Below, piece by piece: positions 7,992 to 16,258 of a DNA stretch of 45,418 bases; the first letter of the stretch is position 1; each line of letters starts with the position of its first letter. Source of the stretch: a bacterium (GTDB lineage Bacteria; Actinomycetota; Acidimicrobiia; Acidimicrobiales; CATQHL01). Made by a program: the position numbers and the translations under genes. Under the pieces are notes generated by a model. It did no database searches. It was given only the letters and a program-made list of their open reading frames with translations, and was not told where the DNA came from. The stretch covers positions 1 to 45,418 of the forward strand of contig JAPPDX010000091.1 of the NCBI GenBank assembly GCA_028824415.1, read 5' to 3'.

Positions 7992-8795
7992 TCAGACGTC
8001 CATCAGCGCCTTGCGCTGGCCTCCGTCGAGGAGGATGTGGGCGCCGTTGATGTAGCCGCCGCGATCCGACGCCAGGAAGACGACCACGTCTGCCACCTGT
8101 TCGGCCGTGCAGATCGTGCCCAGGGGGAGGCTGTCGATGGTGATCTCATGCGCCCGCTCCCTGCTGATCTTCTTGTCGCGGGCCATGGCCTCCTCCAGGT
8201 AGTCCCAGCGGGTGGTGGCCACCGGGCCCGGATTCACGGTGTTGCAGCGGATACCGATGCGCCCGTACTGCTCCGCCACCGAGGAGGCGAAGTTGATGTC
8301 GGCGGCATTGGCGACACCGGCGGTCATCTCCCAGTAGGAGGGCTTGAGGCCGTCATTGCCGACCACCATGACGATGGAGCCCCCGCCCCGCGCCCGCAGG
8401 TGCGGCACCGCGGCGCGCACCGTCCGCACGTGGCCCATGAACTTGAGCTGCAGGCTGGCGTTCCACTGGTCGTCGGTCAGCTCCTCGAGGAGTCCGCCGG
8501 GCGAGCTGCCGGCGTTGGGCACGCAGATGTCGAGGCCGCCGAACGCCTCGGCTGCGGCGTTCACGACCCGGTTGGCGTCTTCGGTGCTGCTCATGTCGCC
8601 CACCAGCGGGATGCAGCGCCTGCCGCTGGCCGCGGCGATTTCCGCCGCCACCTCCTCCAGCAACTCCTGCCCCCTCGCCACGATGGCTACGTCGCAACCC
8701 TCGGCGGTGAGGCCCTCGGCCACGGCCTTGCCGATGCCCATGCTCCCGCCGGTGATGATGGCGGCCTTGTCGGTCAGTTGTAGGTCCACGGGCAT
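7992..8795 (-). CDS. SDR-fold protein lacking the usual Tyr/Lys catalytic pair
   Basis: The product (267 residues from ATG 8795) has the Rossmann cofactor loop TGGSMGIG, the strand-4 motif PNAGS and the C-terminal GGYINGAHILLDGGQ of an SDR. Aligning the conserved IRCNTVNPGP with classical SDRs puts A-G-V-A-N at the Y-x-x-x-K position, so both catalytic residues look replaced. The nearby SYWEM Tyr is out of register. It could be a non-canonical SDR subfamily or a binding protein. Start choice: AGGGAG ends one base before ATG 8795 but lies 7 nt before GTG 8789, so the shorter 265-residue form starting at 8789 is equally likely or better. Confidence 0.88.
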   Translation of the reverse strand: MPVDLQLTDKAAIITGGSMGIGKAVAEGLTAEGCDVAIVARGQELLEEVAAEIAAASGRRCIPLVGDMSSTEDANRVVNAAAEAFGGLDICVPNAGSSPGGLLEELTDDQWNASLQLKFMGHVRTVRAAVPHLRARGGGSIVMVVGNDGLKPSYWEMTAGVANAADINFASSVAEQYGRIGIRCNTVNPGPVATTRWDYLEEAMARDKKISRERAHEITIDSLPLGTICTAEQVADVVVFLASDRGGYINGAHILLDGGQRKALMDV

Positions 8796-8850
8796 TCTCC
8801 CTGACTTGTCATCCCGCACGAAATGATGTCACACCGCCGGTGGGACGACC

Positions 8851-9756
8851 TCACGAGAATCCGGTGATGGCTCCCGGATCGGCGCGCGGGTCTCGCGGTC
8901 CCCAGACGCCGGCCTCGACCCGGTGCAGGAAGTCCGCGATGAGCGTGTTCACAAGGTCCGGCTCCTCGACGTTCAGCGTGTGGCCCGACTTCGCCAGGAC
9001 GGCGAGTCCCGCAGTGGGGATCACCCGCTTCAGCCACACGCTCGTCTCCAGGCAGCCGTCGTCCTCGTCACCGGCAAGAACGAGCACCGGGGCCGCGATC
9101 GCCGCGAGTTCGGCCTCCAGGGCGTAGAGCGACGGCCGTTCCCGCTGCACGCCGCGCATCGTGGCAGCCGAGCCTTCGGCCGAATGCTCGCTCACCCACC
9201 CGGTGTATTCCTGCCAGGCGCGGCGGTCCTTGTTCTGCAGTTGCACCCGCGACGGCCCCGACATGTACTGCCGGGCGAACGCAGCGATGCCCGCCGTCTC
9301 GATCACCTCCGCGATCGCATCACACTCCCCGCGGAAGCGGTCCACTTCGGCGGGGCGGGCGCCGTAACCCGTGCCGGCCGCCACCAGCGACCTGACACGC
9401 CCCGGATGCCGCATGGCGAGGTGCAGACCGCAGAAGCCGCCCATGGAGATCCCGACGACGTGGGCGTCCGCAACCGAGTGGGCGTCGAGAACCGCCAAGG
9501 CGTCATCGACGGCGTGCTGCTGCGAGTACGCAGCGGGATCCGCGGGTACATCCGACGGGGGATAGCCCCGGGCGCCGTAGGTGATGCAGCGATGGCTCCG
9601 CGAGAATCGCCGCATCTGCGGCTCCCAGGTGCGATGGTCGCCGGCGAACTCATGGATGAACAGGATCGGATCGCCGTCCCCCACCGACTCGCTGTGCAGC
9701 GTCACCCCGTCGGCACTCGTAACCGTCTGCGTCGACGTCTCCATTTCAGCCGCCAC
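8851..9756 (-). CDS. Alpha/beta hydrolase
   Basis: The 301-residue product has the alpha/beta-hydrolase oxyanion segment FIHEFAGDHRTWEPQ, the nucleophile elbow GISMGGFCG, an acid in LAGDEDDG and the catalytic His in KSGHTLNVEEP. Overall it resembles 3-oxoadipate enol-lactonase and haloperoxidase-like enzymes; the substrate is unknown. GTG 9756 is chosen because GGAGGTG, a nearly ideal Shine-Dalgarno, lies 6 nt upstream; ATG 9744, four codons in, is the alternative. It is cotranscribed downstream-to-upstream with no close partner: the SDR-like gene begins 55 bp beyond its stop on the same strand. Confidence 0.9.
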   Translation of the reverse strand: MAAEMETSTQTVTSADGVTLHSESVGDGDPILFIHEFAGDHRTWEPQMRRFSRSHRCITYGARGYPPSDVPADPAAYSQQHAVDDALAVLDAHSVADAHVVGISMGGFCGLHLAMRHPGRVRSLVAAGTGYGARPAEVDRFRGECDAIAEVIETAGIAAFARQYMSGPSRVQLQNKDRRAWQEYTGWVSEHSAEGSAATMRGVQRERPSLYALEAELAAIAAPVLVLAGDEDDGCLETSVWLKRVIPTAGLAVLAKSGHTLNVEEPDLVNTLIADFLHRVEAGVWGPRDPRADPGAITGFS

Positions 9757-9884
9757 TCCCACCACCTCCAAGCTCGGGCATCGCCGGCAGGTCATCTATC
9801 GTGAACCACGTGATCGGTCGACGCAATCCCGACTGGGGCGCACCCTTTGACGTACGAAACTATGTCTGGGGGACGTCGCAGCCG

Positions 9885-10610
9885 ATGACGCCTCGGAAGC
9901 CACGGCGGCGACAGCGGACCGGGCCGCGGCCCGCACCCGCCCCGGGGGTCCGGCAACCGATCCCCGACGGTTGTGCCGAGTTCCTGATGTCCGACGAGAA
10001 GCGCCGCAACGCCGTCAACGATGCCTTCCTGGCGAGGTTGCACGAGGCCATCGATCGCGCCGAGGAACGCCACGACGCGGCGCTCGTGTTCCGCTCCTCG
10101 CTCGACGGGGTGTTCTGCTCCGGCGCCGACCTCACCCTGCCGGATGCCGAGCGGGCCCTCGTGTCCGACCGGCTCTACGCCGCGTACCAGCGAATGCTCG
10201 AATCGCCTGTCATCTTCGTCGCCGAGGTCGCGGGCGCGGCGGTGGGCGGGGGCGCCCAGTTGTGCCTCGCCGCCGACGTCTGCGTGGCCACGCCCGACGC
10301 CTGGTTCCGCTTCGCAGGCGCCGGGCACGGTTTGGCCGTCGGTGCGTGGGCGCTGCAGAAGATCGCCGGGCGCCACGCGGCGGCCGACATGTGCCTCACG
10401 ACACGCCGGGTGGACGCGCCGGAGGCCATCCGGTTGGGGATCGCCACGCCCTGGCGGGAGGAACTGCTCGCCGAGATCACCCGGACCGATGCCGCGGCCC
10501 GGCAGCGTCTGAAGCAACTCCTTAACGCCGACCTCCACGAACCGCTGGAGCGCGAGCGGACCGGGAACCGTGAGAACTGGACAGGCAGCATCGAAGGGCT
10601 CCGCCGCTAA
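9885..10610 (+). CDS. Crotonase (enoyl-CoA hydratase/isomerase) family protein
   Basis: The 241-residue product has the crotonase core: DEKRRNAVNDAF, the first oxyanion-hole segment VFCSGADL, and the second AVGGGAQLCLAADVCVATP. In enoyl-CoA hydratase the two catalytic Glu lie in GGGCEL and QPE; here the first is Gln and the second region reads FAGAGHG, so hydratase chemistry is unlikely and another CoA-ester reaction is more plausible. The start is uncertain: GTG 9801 gives 28 extra residues with unlike base composition, so ATG 9885 is preferred. The 3' end overlaps the acyl-CoA ligase by 41 bp, suggesting that the ligase supplies its CoA thioester substrate. Confidence 0.82.
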   Translation: MTPRKPRRRQRTGPRPAPAPGVRQPIPDGCAEFLMSDEKRRNAVNDAFLARLHEAIDRAEERHDAALVFRSSLDGVFCSGADLTLPDAERALVSDRLYAAYQRMLESPVIFVAEVAGAAVGGGAQLCLAADVCVATPDAWFRFAGAGHGLAVGAWALQKIAGRHAAADMCLTTRRVDAPEAIRLGIATPWREELLAEITRTDAAARQRLKQLLNADLHEPLERERTGNRENWTGSIEGLRR

Positions 10611-12231
10611 CGGCGTGGCGGCCACCACGGTGGCGGCTTGGCGCCTGCACGACCCGTCACTCCCCGCGAATCCCGACCTGGGACAGTTGAGCAGGCGGCT
10701 GCGCGCCGGCTCCCTCTCCAGGGCGCTGCGCCGGCGGGCGCTCACCGGGGGCAGGCGAACCACTATCGGCGTCGACGGCGAGGAGGTCAGCCTGCACCAA
10801 CTCCACGCGCAGACCGAGGCCCTGGCCGTGCGGCTCGGGGAGCTCGGGATCGACGCCCGACGCCCGGCACTGCTGGCCGCCCCGCCGTCGCTGGACTTCA
10901 TCAGGTGCTACCTGGCGCTCCTGGCGTTGCGCTGCCCCGTCGTGCTGGCCAATCCCGGCGCCACGGCTCCCGAACTCGCCGCGCAGATGACCCAGGCCGA
11001 CGTCAGCGTGGCCCTCACAGGCGGTCAGGCCGTCGACACCGTCGCCGACCTGATGGCCGCAGGGACCGTGACACAACCGGCGGCGCGTCCGATGGCGGGA
11101 CTCGAGCGAACCGCCGGGGCGACCGGGCCGGTAACGCACTGGCCCCTCACGCATCTCGGCGACGCCGCGGGCAGCCTGCCTCAGGGGCGGCTGCCGCGTT
11201 CGACGGACGTGGCGATCCTCGCCTTCACCTCCGGCACGACCGGCGCGCCCAAACTCACCCCGCTGCGCCACGGCGACGCGCAGGCCTCCATCCGCAGCGC
11301 CATGATCGCCTGGCGCTGGCGTCCCGACGACATCGTGGTTCACGCCCTGCCGATGTACCACCAGCACGGGCTGAGCGCCCTGCACGCCGCCCTGCTCAGC
11401 GGATCGTCGCTGCACTGCCTCTCCAAGTTCGATCCCGAGCGGCTCATCGTCGAGGTGCGGCGGCGCCGAGCCTCGGTCATCTTCGCCGTCCCCGCCATGT
11501 GGGAACGCATCGTCGCCACCCACACGGCCGTGGACGCACCCGGACTCCGCCTGCCGATCTCGGGATCGGCGCCGCTGCCGGCCGGGCTGTTCGAGCGGAT
11601 CAACGACGTCCTGGGTATGCCGCCGCTGGAACGCTACGGAACCACCGAGTCGGGGCTCAACATCTCGAACCTCTACGACGGGCCCCGCCGGCCCGGCGGC
11701 GTTGGGTTCCCGCTGCCCGGCGTTGAGACCAGGATCGACGGCGCGACCGGCGAACTGTCGGTGCGCGGTCCACAACTCTTCGGCGGCTACGCGGGCCGGA
11801 CCCCCCTCGCCACGGGTGACTGGTTCGCCACCGGCGATCAGGCTCGCTCGGATCCGACCACCGGGGAGGTCACCATCACGGGACGCCTCAAGGACATCAT
11901 CATCACCGGTGGGATGAACGTCCATCCCACCGAAGTGGAGGACGTCCTGGCCACCCACCCGGCCGTCGACGGCGTGGCGGTGGTGGGAGTCCCGTCGACG
12001 CGCTGGGGCGAGGAGGTCACCGCTTTCGTTGTCACCGCCTGCGGCTTCAGTGAAGCGGATCTGCGCAGTTGGGCACGGCGACGACTCAGTGGCCACAAGG
12101 TCCCGAAGAGGTTCCATGCCATCGAGGAGATCCCTCGCAACGCCACTGGCAAGATTCTGCGCAACGAATTGGTCGAACGCGGCGTGGGCCTCGGCGCAGT
12201 CTCGGCTCCGGGCAGCGGCGAGGGATCGTGA
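10570..12231 (+). CDS. AMP-dependent acyl-CoA synthetase/ligase
   Basis: The 553-residue product is an adenylate-forming enzyme. It has the P-loop-like TSGTTGAPKLTP, the YGTTE motif, the TGD of WFATGDQA, the hinge GRLKDIIITGGMNVHPTEVE and the C-terminal catalytic lysine in NATGKILRNEL. It activates a carboxylic acid with ATP and ligates CoA; the architecture resembles oxalate/malonate or medium-chain acid CoA ligases, and the acid is not identifiable. GTG 10570 overlaps the crotonase gene; GTG 10615 just after that gene is an alternative start, giving a protein 15 residues shorter. The pair likely forms a small CoA-dependent catabolic operon. Confidence 0.92.
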   Translation: MRTGQAASKGSAANGVAATTVAAWRLHDPSLPANPDLGQLSRRLRAGSLSRALRRRALTGGRRTTIGVDGEEVSLHQLHAQTEALAVRLGELGIDARRPALLAAPPSLDFIRCYLALLALRCPVVLANPGATAPELAAQMTQADVSVALTGGQAVDTVADLMAAGTVTQPAARPMAGLERTAGATGPVTHWPLTHLGDAAGSLPQGRLPRSTDVAILAFTSGTTGAPKLTPLRHGDAQASIRSAMIAWRWRPDDIVVHALPMYHQHGLSALHAALLSGSSLHCLSKFDPERLIVEVRRRRASVIFAVPAMWERIVATHTAVDAPGLRLPISGSAPLPAGLFERINDVLGMPPLERYGTTESGLNISNLYDGPRRPGGVGFPLPGVETRIDGATGELSVRGPQLFGGYAGRTPLATGDWFATGDQARSDPTTGEVTITGRLKDIIITGGMNVHPTEVEDVLATHPAVDGVAVVGVPSTRWGEEVTAFVVTACGFSEADLRSWARRRLSGHKVPKRFHAIEEIPRNATGKILRNELVERGVGLGAVSAPGSGEGS

Positions 12232-12372
12232 GGCCGGCCCACTCCGGTCCTGTCGAACTCGCACGACCGGCACGTCACGAGGCTGCTCACTAGCATCGGG
12301 CGCACTGCGGTCAGCAGGCTCAACGACCTATCTTGCGCGGACTAGCCGCAGCCGAACCGAAATGGGGGGATC

Positions 12373-14304
12373 ATGTCGACCACCCTGCTGCGAACCACTC
12401 GCCTCCTGCGCACGCGACATCTGCTGGCGGTAGTGACGACCGCTCTCCTGGTGGCCGCTGCGTGCGGCGGGGACACAGCCGGGGACACTCCCTCGGTGGC
12501 CGCACCTGTCGGAGTGCCCGCCCCGCCACCCGCACCCGGCGACCCGCCTGCACCGCCACCCGCACCCGGCGACCCGCCCGCACCACCACCCGCACCCGCA
12601 GAGCCCGCACCGCCACCCGCACCCGGCGACCCGCCCGCACCACCACCCGCACCCGCAGAGCCCGCACCGCCACCCGCACCCGGCGACCCGCCCGCACCAC
12701 CACCCGCACCCGCAGAGCCCGCACCGCCACCCGCACCCGGCGACCCGCCCGCACCACCACCCGCACCCGCAGAACCGGCACCACCCCCACCGGCACCGGT
12801 GGCCGCACCGGAACCCGTCGCCGAACCGGTCTACGGCGGGACGCTGGTGTACGGCCTCGAGGCCGAGACCGGCCAGGGCTGGAACCCGGCGACCACCCAG
12901 TGCGCCGTGGCCTGCCACACCGTGATGCGGGCCATCTTCGACACGCTCACGATCGAAGGCCCGTCCGGCGCACCGGAGCCCTACCTGCTCGAGTCCTTCA
13001 CAGCCAACGAGGACTTCACGACCTGGACCCTGCGGATGCGGCCGGGCATCACCTTCCACGACGGCACGCCTGCGGACGCCGCCGCCCTCGCCACCCACTT
13101 CGACAACCTGAAGGCGGGAACGCTGACAGGCCTGATCGTGCGTCGCTGGGAAAGCTGGGAGGTGATCGACGACCTGACCGTGGAAGTGCGGGCCACCGGT
13201 CCCCTCGCCGGCCTACCCGCGCTGCTAACCGGCCAACTGGGCTACCTCGCCGCTCCGAGCCAGTACGCCGACCCCGAAGGAGCCATCCGGCCCGTCGGCA
13301 CCGGCCCGTTCGTCTTCACGTCATGGACACCGGATGCGGAACTGATCGTGGACCGCAACCCCAACTACTGGAAGACCGACGCCGAAGGACGCCAACTCCC
13401 GTATCTCGACAGGGTCGTGTTCCGACCCATCCCCGATCAGGACACCCGCGAGTTGGCTCTTTCATCGGGCGACCTGGACGCGCATCACATCAACTCTCCC
13501 CTCAAAGCGAACGAGCACAGGGAGAGTTACAAAGTGGTGGAGGAGGGCAGCTTCTTCCAGACGACCTACATGATGCTCAACGCCGCCCAACCACCCTTCG
13601 ACGACATCCGAGCCCGCCAAGCGGTGGCCCATTGCACCGACTACGAGACCTACAACCTGCTCCGGATGGGCGGCAACGTTCCCACCGCCAACGGTCCGTT
13701 CGGACCGAACACGCCCGGCTACCTGGCCGACTCCGGATTCCCTGCCTACGACCCCGAGGCGGGACGCGCCCTCTGGGGCCAACTCGACAGCCCGGGCGTG
13801 GTGGAACTCGGCACGACGAACGATTCCTTCAACCGGACATCCACCGAACTGCTTTCCCAGATGTGGAACGACTGCGGAATCGACACCACGATCAGCCAGG
13901 TGGACCAGGGAACCCTCATCACGAACGCCGTCTTCGGGCTCTTCCAGACGTTCCTGTGGCGGAACCACAATGCTGCCAGCCTGGAGGTGGAGCGCACGTG
14001 GTGGCACTCGGAGTACGCCGCCGGCCTGGCCGTCAACTTCGGCCGGATCGTGGATCCTGCACTCGACGCGGCACTGGATGCGGCCGCTCGTACCACCGAC
14101 CCCGACGAGTTGCGGTCACTGGCCGAGGAAGTCAACCGGATCTTCGCCGCCGGCGTCTACAACGTGTGGCTGAACTGGTCGCTCTGGATGCTCCCGCACC
14201 AGGACCACGTGCAGAACCTGGCTCTGCTGACACTGCCCGACGGGCGCGAGATCCTGAACCTCATCGAGGGACGGGCATTCCTCACCGAGACCTGGATCGA
14301 GTAG
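12373..14304 (+). CDS. ABC transporter substrate-binding lipoprotein 1 (SBP family 5)
   Basis: The 643-residue product is an exported solute-binding protein of the peptide/nickel (family 5) class. A signal peptide ends at the lipobox VAAAC with Cys31. A Pro/Ala-rich tether (about residues 35-145) leads to the core starting VYGGTLVYGLEAETGQGWNP. The core has YLLESF, WTLRMRPGITFHDGTPADA, the GTGPFVFTSW loop and RNPNYW, all typical. It would deliver an oligopeptide or similar solute to the permeases at 18177-20032. Conserved Cys (CAVAC, AHC, DCG) are shared with the next two paralogues and probably form disulfides. GGGGGGATC precedes the ATG. This is the first gene of the operon; 141 bp of noncoding DNA lie upstream. 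Confidence 0.93.
   Translation: MSTTLLRTTRLLRTRHLLAVVTTALLVAAACGGDTAGDTPSVAAPVGVPAPPPAPGDPPAPPPAPGDPPAPPPAPAEPAPPPAPGDPPAPPPAPAEPAPPPAPGDPPAPPPAPAEPAPPPAPGDPPAPPPAPAEPAPPPPAPVAAPEPVAEPVYGGTLVYGLEAETGQGWNPATTQCAVACHTVMRAIFDTLTIEGPSGAPEPYLLESFTANEDFTTWTLRMRPGITFHDGTPADAAALATHFDNLKAGTLTGLIVRRWESWEVIDDLTVEVRATGPLAGLPALLTGQLGYLAAPSQYADPEGAIRPVGTGPFVFTSWTPDAELIVDRNPNYWKTDAEGRQLPYLDRVVFRPIPDQDTRELALSSGDLDAHHINSPLKANEHRESYKVVEEGSFFQTTYMMLNAAQPPFDDIRARQAVAHCTDYETYNLLRMGGNVPTANGPFGPNTPGYLADSGFPAYDPEAGRALWGQLDSPGVVELGTTNDSFNRTSTELLSQMWNDCGIDTTISQVDQGTLITNAVFGLFQTFLWRNHNAASLEVERTWWHSEYAAGLAVNFGRIVDPALDAALDAAARTTDPDELRSLAEEVNRIFAAGVYNVWLNWSLWMLPHQDHVQNLALLTLPDGREILNLIEGRAFLTETWIE
12517..12774 (+). repeat. 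57-bp tandem repeat encoding a Pro-rich tether
   Basis: The coding DNA for residues 49-134 of binding protein 1 is a near-perfect tandem array with a 57-bp (19-residue) period. It alternates PAPPPAPGD and PPAPPPAPAE blocks, with three full units, one variant unit at the left and a partial one at the right. Being an exact multiple of 3, unit gain or loss keeps the frame. Confidence 0.9.
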
Positions 14305-14327
14305 CGGCCGGGGCCTCGTGGCACCCC

Positions 14328-14399
14328 CAGCCGGATGGACGTGGGATACTGAGCCTGCTCGAGGGACAATCATTCATCACCGGCACCTGGGCGGAGTGG
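14328..14399 (+). pseudogene. Relic of the C-terminus of another substrate-binding protein
   Basis: Read in the frame of 14331, the spacer between binding proteins 1 and 2 encodes PDGRGILSLLEGQSF and then ITGTWAEW. This matches the last residues of the functional copies (PDGREILNLIEGRAF then LTETWIE) without indels, but has no stop at the homologous place and no gene body. It is best read as the remnant of a fourth tandem copy deleted by recombination, leaving its 3' end. The GGAG used by the next gene lies at the end of this relic. Confidence 0.75.
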
Positions 14400-14403
14400 A
14401 CAA

Positions 14404-16242
14404 TTGGGATCACCTGTTGCGAAACAAGCAAGCCGGCGCCTGCTCGCCGCGGTGTTCATCGTCTTGCTGCTCGCCGCCGCCTGCGGGGGCGGGGACGCTC
14501 CGCCGGCCTCGACGGTCCCTGCTGACCAGCAGGCGCCCGCGGCTCCCCCAACGGGGCCCGACGCACCCCCGGAGCCGGCGGCTCCCCAGGTAATACCCGA
14601 AGCCCCCCAAGAGCCGGCGGCTCCCCCAACGGGGCCCGACGCACCCCCGGAGCCCGCGGCATCCCCGACCGAATCCGGCACGCCGGAACCGTCCGCCACC
14701 CCCGAACCGTCTCCGGCGAGTGAGCCGCCCGCACCGATCGCCGCTCCGGAGCCGACGTCCGATCCCGTCTACGGCGGGACGCTGATCTTCGGCGTCGAGG
14801 CCGAGACCCAGGACGGCTGGAATCCCGCCACGACGCAGTGCGCCGTGTCGTGCCATACGGTCATGCGCGCCATCTTCGACCCGCTTACCATCAACGACGC
14901 CAACGGGGTACCGCAGCCCTACCTGCTGGAATCCTTCGAAGCCAACGAGGACTTCACCGTCTGGACGTTCCGGATGCGCCCCGGCATCAAGTTCCACGAC
15001 GGCACACCCGCCGACGCCAACGCCCTCGCCACCCACTTCCGGAACCTTCTGTCCGGGGCGCTCGCGGGCCAGACCCTGCGACAGTTGGATAGCTGGGAAG
15101 TAATCGACGACCTGACGCTGGAGTTGTACTCCAGCGTTTCCTTCGCCGGCCTTCCGGGTGGCCTGACCGGCCAGTTGGGCTATCTGGCCGCCCCCAGCCA
15201 GTACGCCAACCCCGACGGTGCCGCCAACCCTGTCGGAACAGGGCCCTTCGTCTTCAAGTCGTGGATCCCCGAGGCGGAACTCGTAGTGGAACGCAACCCC
15301 GACTACTGGCGAAGCGACGCCGAGGGCCGCGCCCTGCCGTATCTGGACGGGATCGTCTTCCGCCCGATCTACGAGGCCGACTCACGGGGAGTCGCTCTGG
15401 AGTTGGGGGACATTCACGTCACACACTCCGACGACGGTCTTGCGTTCGAGAACTTCCGGGAGAACTTCAAGACCGTCGAGGAGCGCAGCTTCCTGCAGAC
15501 CCGGCACCTGCTGTTGAACAATGCCCGGCCCCCGTTCGATGACATCCGAGCCCGGCAAGCACTCGCTCACTGCACCGATCGCGAGACGTTCAACCTGTTG
15601 CGCACCGGCGATGCCTTCGACATCGCCAACGGCCCGTTCGGGCCCAACACCCCCGGCTTCCTAACTGATAACGGATTCCCCGCTTACGACGTCGAAGCGG
15701 GCCGTGCTCTCTGGGCACAGCTCCCCGATCCCGGCACCATCAGGCTCGGAACCACGGGCGAGCCGGCCGACCGGACCTCCGCCGAACTACTCACCCAGAT
15801 GTGGGACGTCTGCGGTCTCGATATCCAGATCGACCAGCTGGACCAGGGGGCGATGATCCGCAATGCCGTCATGGGGAACTTTCAGTTGAACCTGTGGCGA
15901 AACCATGATGGCATCAGCCTGGCCGCTGAGCGCGTGTGGTGGCATTCCAACTTCACCACCGGACTGGCCCTCAACCTCGGGCGCATCCACAACGATTCCC
16001 TCGACGCCGCCCTGGACGCGGCAACCGTGACCACCGACCGCGACGAGTTGCGACAGATCGCCGAGGACATCAACCGGATCTTCGCCACCGGCGTCCACAA
16101 CGTGTGGTTGTACTGGGTGAAATGGATCCTGCCTCACCGCGAGAACGTGCACAATCTCGCCAGGATCACACTGCCGGACGGACGAGAACTGCTGAACGTC
16201 CTGCGAGGAAGGGCGTTCCTCACCGAAACCTGGATCGAATAG
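14404..16242 (+). CDS. ABC transporter substrate-binding lipoprotein 2 (SBP family 5)
   Basis: The 612-residue paralogue of the upstream gene has its lipobox in LAAAC with Cys27, a Pro-rich tether to about residue 115, and the core from VYGGTLIFGVEAETQDGWNP. The same landmarks follow (FRMRPGIKFHDGTPAD, GTGPFVFKSW, RNPDYW) and the C-terminus is RAFLTETWIE. The start is TTG 14404: GGAG at 14393-14396 sits 7 nt upstream, and no ATG is available before the signal peptide. It differs from copy 1 mainly in the tether and in pocket regions, so the copies may bind different solutes for one permease pair. Confidence 0.93.
   Translation: MGSPVAKQASRRLLAAVFIVLLLAAACGGGDAPPASTVPADQQAPAAPPTGPDAPPEPAAPQVIPEAPQEPAAPPTGPDAPPEPAASPTESGTPEPSATPEPSPASEPPAPIAAPEPTSDPVYGGTLIFGVEAETQDGWNPATTQCAVSCHTVMRAIFDPLTINDANGVPQPYLLESFEANEDFTVWTFRMRPGIKFHDGTPADANALATHFRNLLSGALAGQTLRQLDSWEVIDDLTLELYSSVSFAGLPGGLTGQLGYLAAPSQYANPDGAANPVGTGPFVFKSWIPEAELVVERNPDYWRSDAEGRALPYLDGIVFRPIYEADSRGVALELGDIHVTHSDDGLAFENFRENFKTVEERSFLQTRHLLLNNARPPFDDIRARQALAHCTDRETFNLLRTGDAFDIANGPFGPNTPGFLTDNGFPAYDVEAGRALWAQLPDPGTIRLGTTGEPADRTSAELLTQMWDVCGLDIQIDQLDQGAMIRNAVMGNFQLNLWRNHDGISLAAERVWWHSNFTTGLALNLGRIHNDSLDAALDAATVTTDRDELRQIAEDINRIFATGVHNVWLYWVKWILPHRENVHNLARITLPDGRELLNVLRGRAFLTETWIE
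14539..14654 (+). repeat. Direct repeat in the tether of binding protein 2
   Basis: A stretch of about 38 bp at 14539-14576 is repeated essentially exactly at 14617-14654 (78-bp offset). It encodes AAPPTGPDAPPEP twice. It is unrelated in sequence to the 57-bp unit of copy 1, so the tethers have expanded independently. Confidence 0.8.
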
Positions 16243-16258
16243 GAGAAAGGCGCGGACC

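Noticed and set aside
9801..9884. Upstream GTG start for the crotonase gene
   Set aside because: The extra 28 codons have lower GC and no family similarity; ATG 9885 is closer to the conserved core.
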